49,562 bases of DNA from Methanolinea sp. UBA275 (GTDB lineage: Archaea > Halobacteriota > Methanomicrobia > Methanomicrobiales > Methanospirillaceae): NCBI GenBank assembly GCA_002506105.1, contig DAWU01000036.1, positions 1 through 49,562 on the forward strand. The letters run 5' to 3'. Of this stretch, positions 42,343-49,562 are shown in pieces. The notes beneath the pieces were generated by a model. That model ran no database searches. It was not told where the DNA came from and saw only the letters and a list, made by a program, of their open reading frames with translations. Made by a program: the position numbers and the translations under genes. Each line of letters begins with the position of its first letter. Positions within the stretch are counted from its first letter, which is position 1.

Positions 42343-42443
42343 GAAAATAATTCCCGCGAGGGAGTGTTCCTTTCTTTCCCTCATCTTTCCTGTAAGTGAG
42401 GAGCCGGGGCATCCTCACAGAGGGATCGGCTTTATCTGTGATT

Positions 42444-42457
42444 ACACATATATGTGT
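42444..42457. promoter_or_regulatory. Palindromic operator candidate before a VapB-like gene
   Basis: ACACATATATGTGT is a perfect 14-base palindrome lying 9-22 bases upstream of the antitoxin ATG at 42466. A TTTATC box near 42431 would place the transcript start at or near the ATG, so the palindrome would lie between promoter and start, as expected for autorepression. Confidence 0.5.
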
Positions 42458-42465
42458 GATTTAGC

Positions 42466-42699
42466 ATGCCGAATATCACCTTGTCTCTCCCAGATGACGT
42501 ATATCACGTGGTTAAAACGCACAAAGAAATCCGGTGGAGCGAGGTTGCACGCCGGGCTATCGTGGACTACGCGCAAAAACTCTCCCTGCTGGAAAAACTG
42601 ACAGAGCAGAGCGAACTGACCGATGATGAGGTTATGGAGCTCGACACCACAATAAAACATGGCATAGCCAGGCATTACCGCAAGAAAACTATACCCTGA
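42466..42699 (+). CDS. Ribbon-helix-helix antitoxin (VapB-like)
   Basis: 77 residues. MPNITLSLPDDVYHVVKTHK then RWSEVARRAIVDYAQKLSLL form the RHH fold; the tail ELTDDEVMELDTTIKHG should bind the toxin. Followed after 81 bases by a PIN-domain gene on the same strand. The ATG at 42466 lacks a ribosome site and may be leaderless. Confidence 0.85.
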   Translation: MPNITLSLPDDVYHVVKTHKEIRWSEVARRAIVDYAQKLSLLEKLTEQSELTDDEVMELDTTIKHGIARHYRKKTIP

Positions 42700-42780
42700 A
42701 CCTGAACAATCTCATGGAAAGAGTATGCTCTGAGTACACTGAGGACGGCCATTCCCGTTTCTTTTCCCGGTTTCTCTATC

Positions 42781-43194
42781 ATGCGTCTGGTTATTGATAC
42801 AAACAGGATTATTGCGGGATTCCTGAAATCCTCTTCATCACGCGCCATACTGTTCAATCCTGCATTCCGGTTCTACGCACCGGATTACCTAGTGACTGAG
42901 ATACAGAAGCACATGGGTTATCTCATGGATAAAGCACATCTCACAGAAGACGAATCCGACGAGGCCCTCTCACTCCTCCTATCGCGGGTTACACTCGTTC
43001 CCTTTGAGGACTTTCAGGCATCTTATCGCCATGCGTGCTCCCTGATGGAAGAAATCGATGAGGATGATGCCCCTTTTCTTGCAGTCGGTATCGCACTCAA
43101 GCTCGATGGGATATGGACTGCGGACCGACATTTCCTCCAACAGACGGTATTACCCGTGTATTCCAACCGGGATCTTGAATGTCCGGAACATTAA
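42781..43194 (+). CDS. PIN-domain toxin
   Basis: 137 residues. MRLVIDTNRIIAGFLKSS supplies the first Asp; EEIDEDDAPFLAVGIALKLD and IWTADRHF the later acids. Expected to be a Mg2+-dependent RNase held by the RHH antitoxin upstream. The 81-base spacing is longer than usual for VapBC pairs and no second antitoxin is seen between them. Confidence 0.82.
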   Translation: MRLVIDTNRIIAGFLKSSSSRAILFNPAFRFYAPDYLVTEIQKHMGYLMDKAHLTEDESDEALSLLLSRVTLVPFEDFQASYRHACSLMEEIDEDDAPFLAVGIALKLDGIWTADRHFLQQTVLPVYSNRDLECPEH

Positions 43195-43329
43195 CCTCTT
43201 TCTCTCAATCTATTCTTACGCATTGACCGGAAACGTAAACGCGGAATCCAGGGCTTTCCTGGGGAAGTGTGCGGGAGTGTGGAAAAATTCTGCCTCACGC
43301 AACTTTTCCGTGCGATGAATACCTACATC

Positions 43330-43713
43330 TTACCTGAACGGATTAAAGATTGTGAGCCCGGCAACACCCGCAAAGTCCTTCTCGTTTCGTGTTACGAGTG
43401 TCGCATCTATTGACAATGCCGACGCTGCTATAACCGCATCAGGGAGAGATATTGAGGCAGCATATCGGATCGTGATGGTTTCTTCCGCCAGCGGGTCCGT
43501 AAGGGGTAAGCACCGGGAACAATCCAGCAGGTGACGCGCAATAGTCCGGCCTTCATCAGTATGGCCTTTCCAACCAAGAAGTTCGATCCTTGTGATAATC
43601 GAAATATTGAACGATTCCTGCAATATTTTGTCAACAGTTGGTTTCGTATCCTCTGGCAGAGCCCCGGCAAGATAGTAGATCAGAATATTGGTATCAACGA
43701 GATACCGGGTCAT
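43330..43713 (-). CDS. PIN-domain toxin VapC
   Basis: 127 residues. MTRYLVDTNILIYYLAG (D7), SIITRIELLGWKG (Glu), ISLPDAVIAASAL (Asp) and LVTRNEKDFAGV give the full set of PIN residues. The ATG at 43713 overlaps the antitoxin stop by four bases (ATGA); the frame opens slightly earlier. Typical VapC that cleaves tRNA or rRNA. Confidence 0.9.
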   Translation of the reverse strand: MTRYLVDTNILIYYLAGALPEDTKPTVDKILQESFNISIITRIELLGWKGHTDEGRTIARHLLDCSRCLPLTDPLAEETITIRYAASISLPDAVIAASALSIDATLVTRNEKDFAGVAGLTIFNPFR

Positions 43714-43916
43714 GTCCGGTTCCACTCATCGCGGAGTTCGCGTGCAACGGTGTCGGGATCCTTTATCACGTCCCGATATATCCCGTAATACTCCTTTACC
43801 TTACATGATCTAATCTTCGGAGGTGTGACCTGAAGCGTTCGCTCCCAGAGATCCAGGGGGATTATTACACTCACCTTGTTCCCTCCCTCATCATACACGT
43901 ACTGGATATCGTTCAC
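43710..43916 (-). CDS. VapB-type antitoxin
   Basis: 68 residues. It starts with a beta-rich MNDIQYVYDEGGNKVSVIIP and LDLWERTLQV, a pattern I associate with a small archaeal antitoxin family that may be AbrB- or Phd-like, and ends with the toxin-binding tail YRDVIKDPDTVARELRDEWN. The start is GTG. Pairs with the overlapping VapC. Confidence 0.72.
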   Translation of the reverse strand: MNDIQYVYDEGGNKVSVIIPLDLWERTLQVTPPKIRSCKVKEYYGIYRDVIKDPDTVARELRDEWNRT

Positions 43917-43923
43917 GTTATCC

Positions 43924-44091
43924 TCATTTCTTTTTTAAAAGGGAATATAGTTTTGCAGCTTCGATTGATTCAATCTCCCACCAGGCAGGGTCAAGAATCC
44001 CCATTCGCCAGTCGTGCACATTCCGCATACTTTTGTTATCCCCCGGCAATGCAATCTTTTCGCCAATGTTATTGATCTCGGTATCCTCCAA
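43924..44091 (-). CDS. Small ORF upstream of the VapBC-type pair
   Basis: About 55 residues if read from a TTG near 44091 (MEDTEINNIGEKIALPGDNK), ending EIESIEAAKLYSLLKKK just 8 bases before the antitoxin. It is protein-like with Trp and acidic residues. A start at an internal ATG (MRNVHDWRMGILDPAWWEIE) would give about 34 residues. Family unknown; it may be the remnant of another small module. I am not sure that it is expressed. Confidence 0.35.
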   Translation of the reverse strand: MEDTEINNIGEKIALPGDNKSMRNVHDWRMGILDPAWWEIESIEAAKLYSLLKKK

Positions 44092-44309
44092 TGGCTAGGA
44101 GGGGGTCATAATCCAAACACCATGGCCGGGCGGCGGAGTTGGATATATACTCCCACGAACCCCAGCACACAAAAATCCCTTCCAACATCCCCTTTTCTCC
44201 CCATCTGCCATCCAAAAGACCAATTTTTTCAAAAAAACAGGGAAAGGTTTTTATTTGATAAAAAAAATATGTCTCTTCTGGAAAACTAAATATACGGGTC
44301 CGGATCGGA

Positions 44310-45491
44310 ATGGGGAGTACAATATCAGAACCGATCCGTGATCCGGGCACCCAGGTCAGTCCAATGTACCCGCACGACCTTACCGGAATCTCATTCAATG
44401 ATCCGGATATCCATGTGAACCCTCACGAGGCCTCCTCCATGATAGAGCGTTACAGCTCCTTCCTGGAATTGCTCACCGCAAACACCGCGAAAGGCATGGT
44501 GATGCCTCCCATCCGGGAGTATGCGCCACCGCCACCGGCGTCTGCTCTGTTGATAAGGCCGAGGGATGTATCGCCTGAAGAGGACATCTTCTCCGATCCC
44601 GTCCAGTCCATGCGGATCGTCGCCGTCATCCCTGCCTACAACGAGGAGCCCACCATCGGAACCGTCGTCCTCCAGACCCGGGTCCACGTCGACCACGTCA
44701 TCGTCGTCGACGACGGCTCCAACGACGACACCGCACGGGTCGCAACCCTCGCGGGCGCCGAGGTCATCCAGAACCCGGTCAACCTCGGCAAGGCACAGGC
44801 CATCATGAAGGGGTTCGACAGAGCAAAGGAATACAACCCCCTTGCGGTCGTCATGCTCGACGCCGACTTCCAGCACAACCCCGCTGAGATCCCGGACCTC
44901 GTCAGGCCGGTCCTGTATGGCAATGCGGACCTCATTGTCGGATCACGACACCTCAACGGCAACAACAAAATCCCAACACACCGGGTACTGGGGCAGAAAA
45001 CCCTCAACCTCGTTACCAACGCCGGCTCCGGGTCAAAGAGCACCGACACCCAGTCAGGATTCCGCGTGCTCGGGCGAAGAGCCCTCATGAACCTCGACTT
45101 CTACTCAGAGGGATACAACATCGAGTCCGACATGCTCGCGCACTTCACCCAGCGGAACCTCGTGATCAAAGAGGTTCCGATCGGCGTCAGCTACAACGTC
45201 ACAAACGGCCACAAGAAGAACCCGATATCCCATGGCCTTGACGTGCTGGGGCACATCATCGGGATCATCGGGTACAAAAGGCCGCTGATCTCGTTCGGGA
45301 TTCCCGGAGCGGTGTTGACACTGTTTGGGGCTGGCATGACGATATATACTGTCACTGAATTATACACCGGAGGGGCATTTCATTCAGTCATGTTTGTCGG
45401 CGGGATCACGATGTTGATACTGGGATTGCTGCTTTTGACGACGAGCTTGATTTTGAATAGCTTAGTGCAAGTGATGAAGGTGGATAAGTAA
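44310..45491 (+). CDS. GT2 glycosyltransferase with C-terminal membrane helices
   Basis: 393 residues. A non-conserved N-terminal arm (about 1-98) precedes a GT-A fold: VIPAYNEEPTIG, VVDDGSNDDT, LDAD as DxD, and TDTQSGFRVLGR; then two helices (ISFGIPGAVLTLFGAG and FVGGITMLILGLLLLT). This is the dolichyl-phosphate-sugar synthase-like family that feeds archaeal N-glycosylation or lipid-linked sugars. GC-rich like the host genes up to about 45.3 kb. An in-frame ATG at 44364 is an alternative start. Confidence 0.9.
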   Translation: MGSTISEPIRDPGTQVSPMYPHDLTGISFNDPDIHVNPHEASSMIERYSSFLELLTANTAKGMVMPPIREYAPPPPASALLIRPRDVSPEEDIFSDPVQSMRIVAVIPAYNEEPTIGTVVLQTRVHVDHVIVVDDGSNDDTARVATLAGAEVIQNPVNLGKAQAIMKGFDRAKEYNPLAVVMLDADFQHNPAEIPDLVRPVLYGNADLIVGSRHLNGNNKIPTHRVLGQKTLNLVTNAGSGSKSTDTQSGFRVLGRRALMNLDFYSEGYNIESDMLAHFTQRNLVIKEVPIGVSYNVTNGHKKNPISHGLDVLGHIIGIIGYKRPLISFGIPGAVLTLFGAGMTIYTVTELYTGGAFHSVMFVGGITMLILGLLLLTTSLILNSLVQVMKVDK

Positions 45492-45611
45492 GAATACCTG
45501 ATTGAACCAGGGTTCCCCGTATTCATCTGGATCCATTTCACATAACCCTTCAATAAGAACCCCATTAGAATACTACCACGAATTGCCGGGTATGCCATTC
45601 ATACGTGAGTC

Positions 45612-46778
45612 ATGAAGATTGTAGTTATATGCTCAACACTTGATTTGAAATATCGTCTAGGGTGCACCCCATCCTGGTGGCAATTACTCAAAGCATTTCA
45701 CGAAACAGGACATGACGTCATTGCAATACCATATCTCGGAGATCCTATCGAATCGCTCTGGTGGAGGACGTATCCAAACCCCTGTTCTACCGAAAGCAAA
45801 CTCTACAACCGGTTCCTGGAATTGAAAAAAACGGTTGGATTTACCCCTTCTACGAAAAAAGAGAGATCCAACCGTGTTGATACATCACTGGATAATTATA
45901 TCAAAAGCAAATGGGAAAAACACCTATTGTCAATTTTAGAGAGAGAGGAAAACGTCGATTGCGTTCTTTTCATCAATATACCCCTGAATCACGTGCATGG
46001 AATCCCCACTAAAATCCAGCAACTCTATGGCATTCCTGTCGCTTTTTACGAGGGAGATATGCCTACCATCCTCCCAAAATATGCTGCAGATCGCGGATTT
46101 AAGTTCAATTATTATGTCAATGCTGATTTATCAGAATTTGACGCATTTTTCACCAACTCAAAAGGCGTGATTTTTGACCTGAAAGAAATGGGAGCCCGGA
46201 ATGTCCATCCCATGTACTATGCAGCGGATCCTGATTTATTCAGACCAGTAGAGATCGAGAAAGACATTGATATTTCCTTTTTCGGGTATGGGGATTCTTT
46301 CAGGGAAGAGTGGATGAGACACATGATCGTTGAGCCTTCGAAAAAAATGCCTGATACTCATTTTTCAGTTGCGGGGGGCGGTTTTTCTATTGATCTTGGA
46401 AATGCAAAATACATTGGCGATCTCTCATTCAGTGATTATCGGAATTATTGTTGCAAAAGTAAAATATGTTTGAATATCACCCGATGGTCCCATACGAACG
46501 TATATGCATCTTCGACTGCGAGGCCCTTTGAACTTGCAGCGTTTGGAGCATGCATGGTGTCCCAACCGTATAACGGGATTGAGGAGTGGTTTGAACCAGG
46601 GAAGGAAATAATTGTGCTCAAAGAGACGGATAACATCGAAGAAATCTATTCTCAGTTATTGTCCTCACCTGATCAAAGAATGAAAATCGGGGAGAAAGCC
46701 AGGGAGAAAATTCTGCAATCCCATACCTATAATCATCGAGCACAGGATATTACTCAATCTATAAGAGAGAGGAATTGA
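45612..46778 (+). CDS. CgeB-like glycosyltransferase
   Basis: 388 residues, GT-B-like. N-terminal MKIVVICSTLDLKYRLGC starts a Rossmann domain; ISFFGYGDSFREEWM and the C-terminal STARPFELAAFGACMVSQPYNGIEEWFEPGKE match the CgeB/DUF3880 family, the nucleotide-sugar side of the fold. It is the first of four AT-rich genes. Acceptor and donor unknown. Confidence 0.82.
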   Translation: MKIVVICSTLDLKYRLGCTPSWWQLLKAFHETGHDVIAIPYLGDPIESLWWRTYPNPCSTESKLYNRFLELKKTVGFTPSTKKERSNRVDTSLDNYIKSKWEKHLLSILEREENVDCVLFINIPLNHVHGIPTKIQQLYGIPVAFYEGDMPTILPKYAADRGFKFNYYVNADLSEFDAFFTNSKGVIFDLKEMGARNVHPMYYAADPDLFRPVEIEKDIDISFFGYGDSFREEWMRHMIVEPSKKMPDTHFSVAGGGFSIDLGNAKYIGDLSFSDYRNYCCKSKICLNITRWSHTNVYASSTARPFELAAFGACMVSQPYNGIEEWFEPGKEIIVLKETDNIEEIYSQLLSSPDQRMKIGEKAREKILQSHTYNHRAQDITQSIRERN

Positions 46779-46792
46779 GAGAGAGACCAGTG

Positions 46793-47467
46793 ATGCACCA
46801 AATTTTTCGGGATGATAGAAAAGAATTCGAAAACTTCTCCCTTCCAAGAAAAATATTTTTTGGAATTGCACTGTATTGCCCATTCTCTTCAATTAAAAAA
46901 TCAATCTACAAAATGCTCGGTGCAAAAATTGGCCAAGGTACTTTTTTTGGATATGGATCCCTTTTGATCTCCAATAATTACTCAAAAGTAGTTATCGGAA
47001 ATGATGTTATGATTGCACCGGGTTCATTCATAAAAGTTGATTCTATAGAGGTCGGAGATCAAACAAATATCGGATACCAGGACCTTATCATTGGTGGAAC
47101 CCTCAAAATCGGAAAAAGATGCAATATCAACAACCGAGTGTTCATTGAAGCCTCGTTCGCACCTGTTACCATCGGAGATGACGTGACTATTGCAGCGTCT
47201 GCGATTATTTCCTCTCATGATGGGGCATATTCACAAACTAGAAACCAGGAGATGAAAACAGGAAAAATTGAATTAAAACAGCATTGTTTCATTGGAAACA
47301 ACGCAATAGTCATGCCAGGCATTACTATTGGCGAACGTGCGATTGTTGGTGCGGGAGCTGTTGTTACGAGGGATGTTGAAGCGATGGCTGTTGTTGGTGG
47401 GGTCCCAGCAAGGGTAATAAAAACTCAAGCAAATATGTATGGAGATTTTTATTATGAAGAACAGTGA
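46793..47467 (+). CDS. Hexapeptide-repeat acyltransferase (LbetaH)
   Basis: 224 residues. A left-handed beta helix with repeats such as IGNDVMIAPG, VGDQTNIGYQ, IGDDVTIAAS, IGNNAIVMPG and IGERAIVGAG, and a catalytic-type His in SSHDGAY. It resembles O-acetyltransferases of surface polysaccharides (WcaF/LacA type). The ATG at 46793 follows GAGAGA; a TTG at 46775 overlaps the previous stop. Donor probably acetyl-CoA. Confidence 0.88.
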   Translation: MHQIFRDDRKEFENFSLPRKIFFGIALYCPFSSIKKSIYKMLGAKIGQGTFFGYGSLLISNNYSKVVIGNDVMIAPGSFIKVDSIEVGDQTNIGYQDLIIGGTLKIGKRCNINNRVFIEASFAPVTIGDDVTIAASAIISSHDGAYSQTRNQEMKTGKIELKQHCFIGNNAIVMPGITIGERAIVGAGAVVTRDVEAMAVVGGVPARVIKTQANMYGDFYYEEQ

Positions 47468-48386
47468 GGCTTATATTTTTATTGAACCTCCACTTAATAA
47501 TCTCCATTATAAAAGGATCGAATCTAATCAACCCTCAATTGTCTCTTTTATAATACCTGTTTATAACGGTGAGCGAACACTTGAAAAATGTTTGAGTAGT
47601 ATAAAGAACCAAGATTATCCATATAAGGAAATCATTGTTGTTGATAATGGTTCTTCGGATAATTCACTAATTATAGCACAAAAATTCTCTGATAAAATTT
47701 TTTTTGATACTGGTTTATTAGGAAGTGTCCGTCAAACAGGGATTGATCACATGCAAGGACAGATCGCTGGGATTTTTGATAGTGATGTTTATTTACCCCA
47801 TAATAAATGGCTCTCTAATGCTATTCAACATTTTAACCATTTTGATGAAATTGCAACGGTATGGCCTAAAAATATCGCTCCTCCAAATGGACCGTTATTC
47901 CAAAAGTTATATTTTAATATATGGAGCCTGGTAGTAGAAAACCGAATACAAACAAATCGTGGAATTCTTGGCGGAAGTGGATTAATTCTGAAAAAAAGTA
48001 TTGATGATATCGGGGGATATGATAAGAACGTTCATTGGGGTGAAGACTTTGATTTAGCCTTGAAATTAAAAAATAAAGGATATAAAATAATCTATTTAAA
48101 AGATGCAGTGTATCACGACACTGATATGGGGTTATCAGTCGCAAAATTTATTAAAAAACAAATCAAGGGCGCATCGGCATTATCTACTAATTTAGAAAAT
48201 AAAATGAATCTATCTAAATCTGACATAATCTATGAAAATTTTTTTCTTGGAACAAAAGGCATGATACAGGGGATATTTAAAGAGGGAGATATCTCATGGT
48301 TGATATTTCCATTACTACTGGTTTTTAGGATTCAAATTTTCTTTTATATTTATTTTCAAAAATTAATAGTAAAAAAAAGAGTGTGA
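47454..48386 (+). CDS. GT2 glycosyltransferase
   Basis: 310 residues. FIIPVYNGERTLEKCLSSIK, VVDNGSSDNS, and the DxD motif IFDSDVYLP, followed by GGSGLILKKSIDDIGGYDKN and GEDFDLALKLKNKGY, are a classic GT-A family 2 enzyme. It overlaps the acyltransferase by 14 bases; GGAGAT eight bases before the ATG at 47454 supports that start. A hydrophobic C-terminal patch (WLIFPLLLVFRIQIFFYIYF) may anchor it. Confidence 0.9.
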   Translation: MKNSEAYIFIEPPLNNLHYKRIESNQPSIVSFIIPVYNGERTLEKCLSSIKNQDYPYKEIIVVDNGSSDNSLIIAQKFSDKIFFDTGLLGSVRQTGIDHMQGQIAGIFDSDVYLPHNKWLSNAIQHFNHFDEIATVWPKNIAPPNGPLFQKLYFNIWSLVVENRIQTNRGILGGSGLILKKSIDDIGGYDKNVHWGEDFDLALKLKNKGYKIIYLKDAVYHDTDMGLSVAKFIKKQIKGASALSTNLENKMNLSKSDIIYENFFLGTKGMIQGIFKEGDISWLIFPLLLVFRIQIFFYIYFQKLIVKKRV

Positions 48387-48392
48387 TTTCAG

Positions 48393-49523
48393 ATGCATAT
48401 ATGCCAGATTATGTCCTCTCCATTTCCACCAGAAGAGGGAATCGGCAATTATGTAAACGGGCTTTCTAATTTTTTTTTAGAGAATGGACATAAAGTGACA
48501 GTATTTACCCGTGGAAAATTATTCACGACAATAGTAAAACAAATTGATAATTTAACTGTTATTGAAGTTCCCTTTATTCCATTATACCCAGTTTATATGG
48601 GTCTACATAAAATGTTTTTAACCAAAGAATTTACCAAAATTAAAAAGAATTTTGATATTATTCATTTTCACTCCCCTCTTGTACCCCCAATAAAAACATC
48701 GCAACCGAATATTGTCACTTTTCATTCAGCGATGCTGATTGATGCTAAGTTCAGAGGACCTAATAATAATATTAGATCGATTTGTGAAAAAATAATGTCT
48801 AAATATATTAGCTATCCTATTGAAAAAAATCTGATTTCCCAAACGGAACTCATTACAACCGTATCGACAACAATTGCAAAAGAATTGGAAATGTACCCTA
48901 TTGGGGCTACAAAAATCAGGGTGATTGGCAATGGTGTTGATGAAAAAGTCTTTTTCCCTCTAAATAGAAAATGTTCCAAACCCTATATTCTTTGTGTTGG
49001 TCGATTGGATTATGCAAAAGGGATGTTCGACCTCATTCAATGTGCAAAACTTGTTTGTAATAAAAATGATGAGGTTATTTTCATTATCGCAGGAAAAGGA
49101 CCTGCATGTAAAAAATTACAATATGAAGTGAAATTGCTTGGAATTGAACATAAGGTAAAATTTTTAGGGCATTGTAATAGGGAAAAAATCGTGGGATTAA
49201 ATCAAAATTCGACGGTTACTTTAATTCCCTCTCACCATGAAGGATTACCAACAACATTATTGGAAGCTATGGCATGTGGATCACCTGTTATCGCTACAAG
49301 GATTAGTGGGAATACCGATGTAATAGAATCAGAAGTAAATGGGATTTTAATACCTCCCAAATCTCCAAAAATAATGGCTGAAACCATTGTGAATCTTTTG
49401 ACAAATGATCAACACAGGTGGGAATTGGGTAAAAATGCAAGAAAAACAATTGAGGAGAAATACACATGGGATATCATATCCAATGAATATTTAAAATGCT
49501 ATAATTCGGTGATTACTAATTAA
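48393..49523 (+). CDS. GT4 glycosyltransferase
   Basis: 376 residues, GT-B fold. The N-terminal donor/acceptor-binding PFPPEEGIGNYVNGL and the C-terminal SHHEGLPTTLLEAMACGSPV show the EX7E motif of family 4. It transfers a sugar with retained stereochemistry. It starts 7 bases after the GT2 stop and is the last gene of the cluster in this window; 49524-49562 are non-coding. Confidence 0.93.
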   Translation: MHICQIMSSPFPPEEGIGNYVNGLSNFFLENGHKVTVFTRGKLFTTIVKQIDNLTVIEVPFIPLYPVYMGLHKMFLTKEFTKIKKNFDIIHFHSPLVPPIKTSQPNIVTFHSAMLIDAKFRGPNNNIRSICEKIMSKYISYPIEKNLISQTELITTVSTTIAKELEMYPIGATKIRVIGNGVDEKVFFPLNRKCSKPYILCVGRLDYAKGMFDLIQCAKLVCNKNDEVIFIIAGKGPACKKLQYEVKLLGIEHKVKFLGHCNREKIVGLNQNSTVTLIPSHHEGLPTTLLEAMACGSPVIATRISGNTDVIESEVNGILIPPKSPKIMAETIVNLLTNDQHRWELGKNARKTIEEKYTWDIISNEYLKCYNSVITN

Positions 49524-49562
49524 TTAAGGGAAGGTGGCTGTACAGTCCCGAAAGTATTTCCT

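Overview
The window looks like the chromosome of a hydrogenotrophic methanogenic archaeon of the Methanomicrobiales (Methanoregula/Methanolinea-like; the genus is my inference). Evidence: an archaeal bifunctional FBP aldolase/phosphatase, a VAT/Cdc48 double AAA ATPase, an archaeal Lsm protein, a small winged-helix Cys-cluster protein resembling RPC34/TFE-beta, an iron-sulfur flavoprotein of the methanogen Isf type, PEGA and Ig-like surface proteins, TATA-type promoters, several apparently leaderless genes, and a tRNA-Gln without encoded CCA.

Layout. (1) 0-12.7 kb is GC-rich housekeeping sequence: thiC, a CMD/AhpD-like protein, lsm plus the TFE-beta-like gene, fbp, a cdc48-hsp20 chaperone pair, serS, 5-formyl-THF cyclo-ligase, a Yip1 membrane protein, a membrane-anchored tandem winged-helix regulator and two small proteins. 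(2) 13-28.5 kb carries surface and redox genes: a 978-residue nine-repeat Ig-like secreted protein, an unknown membrane protein, an Isf flavoprotein, a ferredoxin and a DUF6448-type His-tailed protein, tRNA-Gln, an acetoacetate-decarboxylase-like/SDR operon, a duplicated membrane protein, an APH-like kinase, a PEGA protein, a SnoaL-like protein, a probable MITE, a TPR lipoprotein-like/secreted protein and a DUF457 membrane protein. (3) 28.6-43.9 kb is a striking toxin-antitoxin island with ten modules (six HEPN/MNT, two RHH-PIN, one RelE-type, one VapBC-type), several frameshifted or fused, interrupted by an EamA transporter and a SNF2-SWIM ATPase pair. Direct repeats derived from the 3' end of the EamA gene occur three times here, and dispersed hairpin repeats are also present. 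(4) 44.3-49.5 kb is a surface-glycan cluster: one host-like GC-rich GT2 gene followed by four strongly AT-rich genes (CgeB-like glycosyltransferase, hexapeptide acyltransferase, GT2, GT4), which look acquired.

The most notable features are the density and partial decay of HEPN/MNT modules, a natural MNT-HEPN fusion whose catalytic Arg is replaced and whose 5' end sits on a recombination repeat, a three-copy hairpin repeat that can be read as the start of a short ORF, a 300-bp MITE-like element, and the EamA-3'-end direct repeats that bracket the SNF2 and HEPN/MNT cargo. I did not find a CRISPR array, prophage, rRNA or complete insertion sequence. All family assignments come from reading the translated sequence; no database search was run.
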